From: JAXMDS01 sp043777815
GTDB taxonomy: Bacteria; Pseudomonadota; Alphaproteobacteria; Rickettsiales; Rickettsiaceae
Reading direction: 5' to 3'
Length of the DNA stretch: 64,000 nt
Assembly: GCA_043777815.1 (NCBI GenBank)
Contig: JAYWHH010000001.1
Location: 228,479-292,478 of the forward strand
The notes beneath the pieces were generated by a model. That model was not told the DNA's origin, did no database searches, and was given only the letters and a program-made list of their open reading frames with translations. Shown here in pieces: positions 19,032 through 27,831 of this stretch. Every line of letters starts with the position of its first letter. Position 1 is the first letter of the stretch. Position numbers and translations under genes: made by a program.

Positions 19032-20696
19032 TTGAAAATTAATTGGTTTAAAAAATTCATGCATTGGCTCTTAAGAAACTTAAAAACATTATTTTCTAAA
19101 TATATCAGCGTATTGTTGATGGGCTTAGCTGCAAATACCTTAGGCGGATGTGGAAACAACAATATAAGCAAAGAAATTATTAACTTTATCAAAAAAAATC
19201 CAGGCGAATCCATTAAAGCTAAATTTGGTTCTAATTTACGAAATCTCATTATAAAAGACGCTAAAATATCTAATGCAAATTTTTCAGGCGTTTTGATTTT
19301 TAATTGTAAATTTATAAATACAGCGTTTGAAAACACAAAGTTTTTTAATTCCTATATTAATAAAACAACGTTTGAAAATGTTTCATTTAGAAATTCTTCC
19401 TTTGATCAAACCGAAATATCTAATTCATTGTTTCAAGTATCATCATTTTTTAATGTTGATTTTCAAAATTGTGAATTTATGAATACTCAATTCTTTTCTG
19501 GATTTTTTAAAAATGCTATTTTTAAACAAGCTCGCATGATACATTCAAGTTTAATTGAATCCTTTTTCCAAAATTCTACTTTCTTAGACTCAAAGTTAAA
19601 AAGAGTGACTTTTGATGGTTCAAGCTTTGAAGAAACGCTTTTTAGTAGAATTGCACTTTTAGGAGTAAGTTTTAAAAAATCTATCTTTGAAAATTTTGAG
19701 ATTAATAGCTCTAACATCAATGTTGGAAGTTTTCTTGATTCAAATTTTGTATCTATTAAGTTTATAGACTCTGATGTTAAGTCAGCTAATTTTAACAATA
19801 CCCTAATTGATAATATTGAATTTGATCAAGTTAAAATGTCGCAATCTAGCTTTTCCAAAGCTGACATTAAATACATTAAGCTTTCTAATGTAAATTTGAA
19901 TAATGTGGATTTTATTAGTAACCAAATAGGCATATTTGCGAATACTCAAGTTTCCATGTTTAGAACAAATATCACTAATAATAAGATTAAGTCATTTAGC
20001 ATTCAAGAGTCTAATTTATATAAAAGTTTCTATTATAGCAACATAATAAGTGATTACAGCATAGAAAATAGCGAGATATCTAATCTAGAACATGAAAGCA
20101 ATGTTTACACAAATTTGTCATTAATTAATGGTCAAGGGCACAATATTTCATTTCTAAATAATCAAATAAGCAAATACAAGCAACGAAATTTTAATATAAA
20201 TTTTATTACTTTCAAAAATTCTCAAGTAAGGGAAATAAATATTTCAGGCAGTGAAATAAAAGGTTTAAGTTTTATTGATGTTATGAACAATAGCTTAGAT
20301 ATAGAGGAGTCAAAACTTTCACATTTGCTTTTTATAAATTCCAATTTTGATACTGTTAATATTTTTAATTCGTCTAGTGAAGAAGTCTATAGTCTCAATT
20401 CACAAATTAGCCTATTTACACAAATGAAAATTATTCAATCTTTTAATGAAATAAACTTATCTCAAATGAATTTAGCTCATTTTTCCCTAAGTGATATTCA
20501 ATTTTTTAATCAAAACATTAAAAATTTAAATCTTTACAATGCTAACTTGAACAGAGTTGAATTTATCAACTCAATTCTAGATAATTTAAATGTCCAGGAA
20601 GCAAGTCTTAAAGAGATTAAACTTTTTGATTCCAGTATAAAAAATACGGATTTGACTAAAGCAAAAATTGTTAATATTATCAACAATAAGCAATAG
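19032..20696 (+). CDS. Pentapeptide-repeat lipoprotein
   Basis: A 554-residue protein with a basic N terminus, a hydrophobic segment (ISVLLMGLAANT) and a lipobox-like LGGC, suggesting a lipid-anchored envelope protein with acylated Cys near residue 40. From about residue 65 to the end a Phe/Leu/Ile recurs every five residues, in patterns such as FINTAFENTKFFNS and FENVSFRNSSFDQT. This is the mark of a pentapeptide-repeat right-handed beta helix, here mostly Asn/Ser-rich. The role is not known; such repeats are binding scaffolds. The start is TTG at 19032, with an alternative ATG at 19059. It is divergent from valS. Confidence 0.75.
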   Translation: MKINWFKKFMHWLLRNLKTLFSKYISVLLMGLAANTLGGCGNNNISKEIINFIKKNPGESIKAKFGSNLRNLIIKDAKISNANFSGVLIFNCKFINTAFENTKFFNSYINKTTFENVSFRNSSFDQTEISNSLFQVSSFFNVDFQNCEFMNTQFFSGFFKNAIFKQARMIHSSLIESFFQNSTFLDSKLKRVTFDGSSFEETLFSRIALLGVSFKKSIFENFEINSSNINVGSFLDSNFVSIKFIDSDVKSANFNNTLIDNIEFDQVKMSQSSFSKADIKYIKLSNVNLNNVDFISNQIGIFANTQVSMFRTNITNNKIKSFSIQESNLYKSFYYSNIISDYSIENSEISNLEHESNVYTNLSLINGQGHNISFLNNQISKYKQRNFNINFITFKNSQVREINISGSEIKGLSFIDVMNNSLDIEESKLSHLLFINSNFDTVNIFNSSSEEVYSLNSQISLFTQMKIIQSFNEINLSQMNLAHFSLSDIQFFNQNIKNLNLYNANLNRVEFINSILDNLNVQEASLKEIKLFDSSIKNTDLTKAKIVNIINNKQ

Positions 20697-20755
20697 GATA
20701 TACATCTATACTTAAGTTTGTCGTATTATTGAAAAATAGATTAGAGCCATGAGAT

Positions 20756-21418
20756 ATGCAACTTAGCCTAAATGAATTAGCTAATATTTTGATAAATCAT
20801 TTTGAAAGTGACAACTTAAAATCAATTTATTTACTACAGACAGAATTGTTAAGTACATCAATAATTCATGAGCTAGAGAAAGTATTTGATCATATATCTT
20901 TTGAATCTTCTGACTTCAAAAATAATTACTTAGTTTTGAACGACTTAAGCCAAAAGTCGTTAAATAAAATTGAATTGTATTATCAAACTTGGCAGCATAA
21001 AAAATTTATTATTTTATGTTCAGATGATGATAAAAACATCAATTCTAATTTATTATCTGACTCCTTAGAAAAAGGGATTTATGTATTTTTAATAACATCA
21101 TTAAATTTAACTTTAGGACATAAGCTTCAAATCAAAATGCATTCAAAAAAACCAACTGTTGAAGTGAATCAAATATTAGCTTGGAGCAATTTAAGGTTAC
21201 TGAATGAAATTGGCATTAAAGATCTAATACAATATCTACTAAAAAGTATTTTAGAAATTTTAAAAAAAGTCTTATGCGAAGAAAGCAATCAGGATAAATT
21301 AATAGATTTCTATTTCTATCTTTCAAAATATGAGGATCAGATTACAAATTTACATTTAGATCACAATACTGCTATTGATTTGATTAGATCGCGTTATTTT
21401 AGCTTATTTAAGAAATAA
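20756..21418 (+). CDS. Hypothetical protein, possibly a degenerate DNA polymerase III delta' subunit
   Basis: A 220-residue cytosolic protein. The part YVFLITSLNLTLGHKLQIKMHSKKPTV resembles the sensor region of clamp-loader subunits (ITSxxxxxLxTIxSR). The C terminus NLHLDHNTAIDLIRSRYF resembles the end of rickettsial/alphaproteobacterial HolB. There is no Walker A motif, which is also absent or eroded in many delta' proteins. The length is shorter than the usual 260-330 residues. It follows the pentapeptide-repeat gene by 59 bases. The assignment is weak; a profile comparison with HolB and HolA would decide. Confidence 0.35.
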   Translation: MQLSLNELANILINHFESDNLKSIYLLQTELLSTSIIHELEKVFDHISFESSDFKNNYLVLNDLSQKSLNKIELYYQTWQHKKFIILCSDDDKNINSNLLSDSLEKGIYVFLITSLNLTLGHKLQIKMHSKKPTVEVNQILAWSNLRLLNEIGIKDLIQYLLKSILEILKKVLCEESNQDKLIDFYFYLSKYEDQITNLHLDHNTAIDLIRSRYFSLFKK

Positions 21419-21780
21419 TTGAAAAAAGTTTCATAGTGCATAAATGAAATAAAAGCATGATGCTTATAAATTACATTCATCAAAACATTATGCATTATTG
21501 ATTTAAAAATTGTCTAATTTTATAACATATTGATTTAAAGATTGTCATGTGTTACAACATGCGGACTTATTAAATTTAAATAAGCAATGAATTGCTATTC
21601 AGCAATATGCGAAAATGCATTTCGTTTATTAGAAATGCATCTGATTTATTATCATTTATCGGTTTATAGAATTGATATATAAAATTAGCTCGATAGCTTA
21701 GATGCTGTAAGACATTGCTATACTGTACTAAGAATATTAAATAGTTTAGCTAAGTATATTAAGGAAGTTTTTTAATTCAA
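21419..21780. other. Non-coding spacer between convergent genes, with a hairpin
   Basis: No gene is seen. It lies between the convergent ends of the delta'-like gene (+) and the porin-like gene (-). An inverted repeat with stem atgcatttc/gaaatgcat (21615-21623 and 21632-21640, 8-base loop) is the only clear secondary structure; it has no T-run. The phrase ttgatttaaa.attgtc is repeated at about 21499 and 21530. Confidence 0.5.
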
Positions 21781-23424
21781 TTAGAAAACCATAATAGCTC
21801 CTATTGCAACAATAGTTCCTTTAGCATCTACTGGAGTGCTAAGTTTCTTGAAGTCAACTATACCATCTGGATTTTTCACTTGATCAAATGCTCGAAGATC
21901 TAACTGAACATTAGATGGATCAATAGCAGGTGCACCAGCAGGTATATTACCTGCAACAACAGGTATATTATTGCCTGCAACAGCAGGAGGTATATTGCCT
22001 GCAATTAATCTATTAGTTAATCTATTTGAAATATCTTCAGAACGTAAAGATACTTTATAGCTAGCTTTAGTATTATAGAATCCTACTCTGGCATAAGTTG
22101 TAAAAAAGTCAGCAGCTTTGTAAGTAACTGCCAATTCTGTTAAGTCAAAAGTATTGTTGTATGTGTTGGAAGTTTTGTCATACTTTAAACTAACTCTGAA
22201 ATTGTTATAATCTAAGTATCCACCAAAAGAAAAAGTATAGAAAGAGTTTGAATTGCTTCCTAATTTTAAAAACTCTTCATTGTCTTTAGTTTTCACATTC
22301 TTATCACCAGAAGTATTCAAGTTGGGAATCAAGAAACTGTCTCCCATGGTTTGATAACTTCCACCTATGCCAAAATATTCGTTATATATAGCAGCACTAA
22401 ATCCAAATGATTGATAGTTATTTACTTTATATTTTTCAGAAGGAAGTCTAACTAAATTACCTTCTTTTTTATGACCAGGGGATGTTATTAATACATCTTG
22501 TGGTACATCAGCGGCGTTTCTAGCATTATTAAGTATATAGCCAGGGTTTAATTTATCGATTTCATAATTTTGAACGAAAAGATTTACCGTGCCAACTTCA
22601 TACATGGCCCCAACTTTAAATTTGACGCTAGAAAAATCCATTTCTAAATTTGCACCTAAGCTATAAGCATTAGTAATAGACATTTTTAGATCTTTAACCA
22701 ATGGATGATTTTTAAACTCAAGATCATTGTGACTTTTAGAGCCTACGTTAGCAGATTCTGGTATATAGGAACCACCAAAAGTGACACGAGCCATTTCTCC
22801 TAATTTTGCACTAAGCATAACGCTAACCATTCTAGGTTTTTCTGAACTTGGACGATCTCTACTGCCTAAAAATGGTCCACCGTCCCAAGTATGTGCACCT
22901 GAGTTAGATGGTAAAAAGTTTTGTAATGGTACTAATTTTCCATTGTATATTCCTGAATCTGCTTGTAACTTTAAGCCCATAGCTGTTTCAGATCCAAGGC
23001 GTAATTCAACGAAATGTGGACCTTTGTTTTTAAAATAAAAACAAGTTGATACTGCTCTCTGGGAAAAATTAGTAGTTTGAACACCGATTGTTGCACCACC
23101 TTTCACATGTTCATTTTCAGCATCCACGCCCACTGTTAAAGAAGCAAAGCTTGCTAAAGTTGGATTTTCATAATCATTGGCTTTAGATACATTTAGGTCT
23201 TTTATTTCTATCTTCTTATCAGGGTTACTAAAAACTAATGGAACATCTAAAATACCATTAAGGAAAACATTTATTTCAGTTCCGTCAGCATCTTTAGTTG
23301 CAATAACTAAACCATGTGCGCTTGAGGCTAAGATAGTACTAAATAGACCACCTATAATCAGCAATTTAGGTATAAAACTACTACTACGTTTTTCATAATG
23401 ATGAATATGATTAATAATTGACAT
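21781..23424 (-). CDS. Porin-like outer membrane beta-barrel protein
   Basis: A secreted barrel protein. From the ATG at 23424 (preferred over an in-frame TTG at 23454) there is a basic N terminus, a hydrophobic core (FIPKLLIIGGLFSTILASSAHG) and a cleavage site after ASSA or AHG. The mature part of about 510 residues alternates hydrophobic and polar residues with many Gly/Tyr/Phe strands (for example FTFSFGGYLDYNNFRVSLKYD) and ends in IVAIGAIMVF, a terminal Phe strand. A Pro/Ala/Gly-rich loop near the C terminus repeats AGNIP or AGNNIP. I recognise the architecture, not a named family. A promoter was not identified. Confidence 0.7.
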   Translation of the reverse strand: MSIINHIHHYEKRSSSFIPKLLIIGGLFSTILASSAHGLVIATKDADGTEINVFLNGILDVPLVFSNPDKKIEIKDLNVSKANDYENPTLASFASLTVGVDAENEHVKGGATIGVQTTNFSQRAVSTCFYFKNKGPHFVELRLGSETAMGLKLQADSGIYNGKLVPLQNFLPSNSGAHTWDGGPFLGSRDRPSSEKPRMVSVMLSAKLGEMARVTFGGSYIPESANVGSKSHNDLEFKNHPLVKDLKMSITNAYSLGANLEMDFSSVKFKVGAMYEVGTVNLFVQNYEIDKLNPGYILNNARNAADVPQDVLITSPGHKKEGNLVRLPSEKYKVNNYQSFGFSAAIYNEYFGIGGSYQTMGDSFLIPNLNTSGDKNVKTKDNEEFLKLGSNSNSFYTFSFGGYLDYNNFRVSLKYDKTSNTYNNTFDLTELAVTYKAADFFTTYARVGFYNTKASYKVSLRSEDISNRLTNRLIAGNIPPAVAGNNIPVVAGNIPAGAPAIDPSNVQLDLRAFDQVKNPDGIVDFKKLSTPVDAKGTIVAIGAIMVF

Positions 23425-23660
23425 AAAAAATAAAAATACTATTATTAACAACAAATTTAACAGTTTTAGTGTTACATGTAAAGCTCAACCATGCCTTAAG
23501 TGTGTAGTAATATACATATCAATAGTTTATATTGTTAAAATGCAACAATGCTAAATTGTAACAATGTTTCTGGCGTGTATCATTAGAGTATTAAAATATG
23601 ATTGTGTGAGCAAAGATAGTTTTTTTAATATCTGGCACTTCAATACATTCTTATATATGT

Positions 23661-23700
23661 TTACAAATAGGACACTGCAATTACAAATAGGACACTGCAA
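23661..23700. repeat. 20-bp perfect tandem duplication upstream of murC
   Basis: ttacaaataggacactgcaa occurs twice head to tail at 23661-23680 and 23681-23700, about 40 bases before the murC start. It may overlap the murC promoter region. Confidence 0.9.
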
Positions 23701-23739
23701 TTTTTTCATATATAATTACAAAAAGGTATATTTTAAAAT

Positions 23740-25881
23740 ATGCAACCATTTGTTGACCACTTTTCAACCAGATCAACCAACGAATCAAGCAAAAATAATG
23801 ACAACTTGTTTCAAATAAACAGTAAAATAAAATCAGCAAAATTGATTCATTTTATTGGAATTGGTGGCATAGGTATGAGTGGTATAGCCTTGATACTACA
23901 TCAATTAGGTTATAAAATACAGGGATCAGATATAATAGATAATTATCATACACAAAAATTAAAAAAACTAGGAATTGAATTTTTTCTGCATCAGAAAGCT
24001 TCAAATTTAGTTAATGTATCATGCATAGTAGTCTCTAGTATAGTTAGTGATGAAAATCCAGAAGTAATTTATGCAAAAAAACATAATATTCCAATATATT
24101 CAAAAGCTGACATATTACAATTTATAGCCACAGATCAATATCTCATATCTGTAACTGGTACACACGGTAAAACAACTACTACGGGTTTATTAGAATCAAT
24201 TTTTTCCACTTTAAATCTCAAAATAAAAAAAATAAAGTTAACTTGTTTCATTGGAGGGGTTTTAAAATCTATCAATTCAAACGCATACGTTAATAAAGCT
24301 TTAAAGACACAGGGTACTTTTTATAGCAATGTTGAAAACATTAATACTGCATACTCAAAAGAACTAAACCAAAAAAGTTTTGAAAATATCAACGAATATA
24401 ATGATTTACAAAATGAATATAACGATTTACGCAATAATTTAAATTTACATACTTTGGATGCAGCTTTATTTGAAGCTGATGAATCAGACGATACTTTTGT
24501 TAGAATTCACCCGAACATTTGTTTAATTACTAATGCTTATCCAGATCATGTAGAATTTTATGGAAATTTTGAAATTTTATTAGATAGATTTAGACAGTTA
24601 CTTTTCATTGAACCAATTTACAAACCAAATATAAATTACAAAGTTTTGTGTTTGGATGATCCTAATTTATGCATGATATATAATAAATTACTTACTGAAT
24701 CAAAAGAAATTGAAAAAAATAAAAAATATAATGATTCAAATTCCACCTCTAGTTTAGAAACTGAGATAATAAAATTAAAGCCTAAAGATAATGTTGCTGA
24801 ATATAAAAGTCATAACTGCTACTTTGAAACGCATAAAAATCAAAGTCCCATGATGGTAACTTATGGAATATATAGTCTTGCAGATGTTAAAGCGGTTAAT
24901 ATTAACTATTACAAAACTTATACTGAATTTGATGTAGTTATCAACTCTATTCATCTCATTTCTACAATTATTCCCAAATTAAAAACTTATTTAACGGGGC
25001 AGCATAATGTTTTAAATATCTTAGGATGTATTGCATCTAGTTTAGTTTTTATGGAAAAGATTTTGTGTGATATATCCAATGAAATTGCAGTTTCAATAAT
25101 TAAAGATAGTATTTTAAATTTTCAAGGTATTAAAAGAAGATTTAATGAGCTAGGATCTCTAGAATACATTTCTATAATTGAGGATTATGCTCACAATCCC
25201 GCAAAAATTAAAGCAACTATTAATGGAGCCAAGCAAAGATTTGATCAGATATTTTTAGTTTTAGAAATTCATAAATATTCTAGATTATTTGATTCCTTTG
25301 ACGAATTTATATCCGTTTTATCTGACGTTGACTTTATTTCTTTAACACCAATTCACACAGCTGGACAATCTCAGATTGAAGATTTTGATTGCAATAAGAT
25401 AAGAAATAAATTAAACCAAGTAAGAATAAATTATGATCTTTCCCCATGTGATCAAATATATACTTTTTCTATGGAAGGGGCGCAAGAATTGTTGTGCCAG
25501 TTGGAAAAATTTGATAAGATTTTTGATGTAAATATGGATTATACCAAGGAATCTTCTATTAATTCCAATCATTCAAACAAAGATTTCCAAACTTCCAAAA
25601 TATTTGATTATAGAAATAAACCTAATTGCAAAATTATTGAAGAGATAAATTCTGCACAAAACAAGGCTCATTTATCAACTGACCAAATGTTTCAAACACT
25701 CAACTCGCATGCAAACAGTATTTTAATTTCTAACAATAAATCTACAGAGCTTAAAAGTTATAAAAGCAAAGCTATTATATTTATGGGAGCAGGATCTGGA
25801 ATCACTAAATTAACTGACAATTTTCTTTCTATTTTAAGCAATAATAATCACTTTGCTCAAATATTAAAAATTAACAAATAA
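23740..25881 (+). CDS. murC: UDP-N-acetylmuramate--L-alanine ligase, enlarged
   Basis: Cytosolic Mur ligase that adds L-Ala to UDP-MurNAc using ATP, a step of peptidoglycan precursor synthesis. The N-terminal UDP-binding loop is HFIGIGGIGMSGIA (36-49). The P-loop is VTGTHGKTTTTG (138-149), followed by EADESDDTF and ITNAYPDHVEFY. GIKRRF (463-468) and IEDYAHNPAKI (about 480) match the C-terminal domain. The length of 713 residues is far above the usual 460-490; polar inserts lie at about 195-235, 318-370 and 590-670, between conserved blocks. The protein still ends with FMGAGSGITKL, like the normal MurC tail. The usual DYGHHP is DYAHNP. It stands apart from other mur genes except mraY at 38 kb. 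Confidence 0.92.
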   Translation: MQPFVDHFSTRSTNESSKNNDNLFQINSKIKSAKLIHFIGIGGIGMSGIALILHQLGYKIQGSDIIDNYHTQKLKKLGIEFFLHQKASNLVNVSCIVVSSIVSDENPEVIYAKKHNIPIYSKADILQFIATDQYLISVTGTHGKTTTTGLLESIFSTLNLKIKKIKLTCFIGGVLKSINSNAYVNKALKTQGTFYSNVENINTAYSKELNQKSFENINEYNDLQNEYNDLRNNLNLHTLDAALFEADESDDTFVRIHPNICLITNAYPDHVEFYGNFEILLDRFRQLLFIEPIYKPNINYKVLCLDDPNLCMIYNKLLTESKEIEKNKKYNDSNSTSSLETEIIKLKPKDNVAEYKSHNCYFETHKNQSPMMVTYGIYSLADVKAVNINYYKTYTEFDVVINSIHLISTIIPKLKTYLTGQHNVLNILGCIASSLVFMEKILCDISNEIAVSIIKDSILNFQGIKRRFNELGSLEYISIIEDYAHNPAKIKATINGAKQRFDQIFLVLEIHKYSRLFDSFDEFISVLSDVDFISLTPIHTAGQSQIEDFDCNKIRNKLNQVRINYDLSPCDQIYTFSMEGAQELLCQLEKFDKIFDVNMDYTKESSINSNHSNKDFQTSKIFDYRNKPNCKIIEEINSAQNKAHLSTDQMFQTLNSHANSILISNNKSTELKSYKSKAIIFMGAGSGITKLTDNFLSILSNNNHFAQILKINK

Positions 25882-25892
25882 AAAAATAACAC

Positions 25893-25922
25893 TAGAAATA
25901 AGAAATCTTCTATTTATTTCTA
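25893..25922 (+). terminator. Possible terminator hairpin after murC
   Basis: A 9-bp AT-rich stem (25893-25901 with 25914-25922, 12-base loop) begins 12 bases after the murC stop. T-rich sequence follows only after a few bases, so the call is weak. The rest of the spacer to 26223 holds no visible gene. Confidence 0.3.
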
Positions 25923-26223
25923 TACAAGTTTTATTTAAAAAAAGCATATCTGATTTAATTTATCTTAAAAATAAAATTTAAAATAAGTAAGCATAAAGAA
26001 TTTAAATTAAAACTTTTAACTTAAGTTATTGCTTTAGATTAAGTAGTTTTATTTGATATGAAATACTTGTTTATTATCTTAAACAGTTTTACTGAATTGT
26101 TAAATAAGTTTTATAGGTAGAATGGAGTTAGATACAATTTCTAAATCAAAAACTTCACTAAAGATTTTAGTTTAGTTTATTAAAATTTTATTTGTATCAA
26201 AAAGTTTTAACTTAAATACAAGT

Positions 26224-27399
26224 TTAAATGCTAGTATTAACAGATTCTAAGGCTTCGCCAGACTCCTCTTTGTCTAAAATAATAGCTGCTCTAGCTGCCA
26301 TTATTTTTTTAGAAGGACGGCCAACTGAGCGTATTGACAATCTGATATCTGAGGAATCTTTGTCTCTTTTTTCAATTACTTTTGTAATAACTCTTGGGCG
26401 TTCTAAAATTTTAAATCCTTCTCCCCAAACTGTTTCTATATAAGATACCTTCCAAACAACCGCTAATTTATTTTCCTCATTAGCAGGATTCATTTGTAAA
26501 TTTTCATTATTATTTTCATCTAAAGCAACATTATTGCGAGATAAAACTAAATCTAAAGCATGCGCATTAATTTTTAATCTAAATTTACATACATATACAT
26601 CTGCTAACTTCAAATCAGCTGGTGTTTTTGGCATTATTTCTAATGCAGCTAAAATCTGCTGTTTGTTAATTATAGAATTAACGTTTTGTAAAAATAAAAC
26701 CGCAACTTTAAACTCTGCTTCAGTTAAATCTAAACATCTTGCTTCCAACATATTAGAATTAGGTTGTGGAATTAAGATATATACTTGTCTTTTTTGATAA
26801 CAAATCTCAAAATCACCTACTCTAACTCTTGAATTTTGCTTGTTTTGATTCTTTAATAATTTAAGCATTCTTAACATTAATACAGGCATTTCAATACTAG
26901 TAATAAATTCATTTATTCCGTACGCTAGTGCCTCAGCCTCTAAAGCTAAAGGACCATAAGCAATTAGTGGCATTTTTCCTACTTTTATGCTTAAAGCATT
27001 CCAATATTGAGTAACATATCTAATTTTAGTACCATTACTATTAAATTTATCTAACATGATTATGTCATATTTACCCTCTATCTTTTCTTTTCTAATAGCT
27101 AAAGCATCATGCTCTACATCAATTTGCAACTCAGGGGAAATTTTTAATGGAATATTTTTTAACAAATCAATCTCTGCTTTAGAGTACTTAGGATAAACAT
27201 CATCTTTTTCATCACTACTGTTGCTATCATCATAAAATACACAACCGTCGATTGATGTATTATTAGCATCATTATCAGCGGTTACACGCTTCATATCTTC
27301 AAAATTAGATTTAACTTCATTTATAAATGAATTATTGTTGGAAATTAGCAACACCTTTTTAAGTAAAAGGGTTGTAGAATTCGATTGCATTGTTGACAT
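26224..27399 (-). CDS. CtrA-like OmpR-family response regulator with degenerate receiver
   Basis: A transcription factor related to the alphaproteobacterial cell-cycle regulator CtrA. The C-terminal winged helix (about 193-333) contains LTEAEFKVAVLFL, DLKLADVYVCKFRLKI and YIETVWGEGFKI, close to CtrA's ELKIIDVFICKLRKKL and YIETVWGRGY. The N-terminal receiver (about 14-185) lacks the usual acidic pair after strand 1 (it reads LLISNNN), has a 50-residue acidic insert (about 45-95), and keeps an Asp in IIMLD (117) as possible phosphorylation site. Asn-rich residues 285-314 interrupt the wing. The tail (335-391) has RSVGRPSKK, like an AT-hook. At 391 residues it is much longer than CtrA (about 230). 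It may be CtrA itself, diverged, or a paralogue. Confidence 0.75.
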   Translation of the reverse strand: MSTMQSNSTTLLLKKVLLISNNNSFINEVKSNFEDMKRVTADNDANNTSIDGCVFYDDSNSSDEKDDVYPKYSKAEIDLLKNIPLKISPELQIDVEHDALAIRKEKIEGKYDIIMLDKFNSNGTKIRYVTQYWNALSIKVGKMPLIAYGPLALEAEALAYGINEFITSIEMPVLMLRMLKLLKNQNKQNSRVRVGDFEICYQKRQVYILIPQPNSNMLEARCLDLTEAEFKVAVLFLQNVNSIINKQQILAALEIMPKTPADLKLADVYVCKFRLKINAHALDLVLSRNNVALDENNNENLQMNPANEENKLAVVWKVSYIETVWGEGFKILERPRVITKVIEKRDKDSSDIRLSIRSVGRPSKKIMAARAAIILDKEESGEALESVNTSI

Positions 27400-27831
27400 T
27401 TCAGATATCTTATTTATTTATTATAGAAATATACTATTATATTTATATATGCTAAAGCAAGTGGAAAAGACTTGATTATTATGAGTTGTTCAAAGTAATC
27501 ATGGCTTATATAATATAAATCTTCAGATATTTGCAGGGATTTTTATATGAGAAAAAAATTTAAAAATAAAGCTAAATTATTTAAAAAAACTGTATTAAGC
27601 CTAGATATATTGAATTTTTTTAGAATTTTTGCTAAAAAATTAAACTATAAATTTATATAAAGTAGAGAAAAGATAACTATCAACATCCGTTGTGTCCGAG
27701 ATGTACAAGTTATGTAACAATGCATAGATTAGTGTTTTTGTTACAAGATTTTAAACGTAACATTTATAAAACTAGTTTTTCTAAGATTTTATGTGTTTTT
27801 TAAAAAATCAGATTGCAATACATATTGCAAT
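27400..27831. other. Spacer without a recognisable gene
   Basis: It lies between two minus-strand genes and must carry the promoter of the CtrA-like gene. It is very AT-rich. A 37-codon Lys/Phe-rich open frame on the + strand (27547-27660) is the only ORF and has no supporting signal. Confidence 0.5.

Noticed and set aside
27547..27660. 37-codon basic frame on the + strand
   Set aside because: Lys/Phe-rich, as expected by chance in AT-rich DNA; no ribosome site and no similarity to small ribosomal proteins such as L34 or L36.
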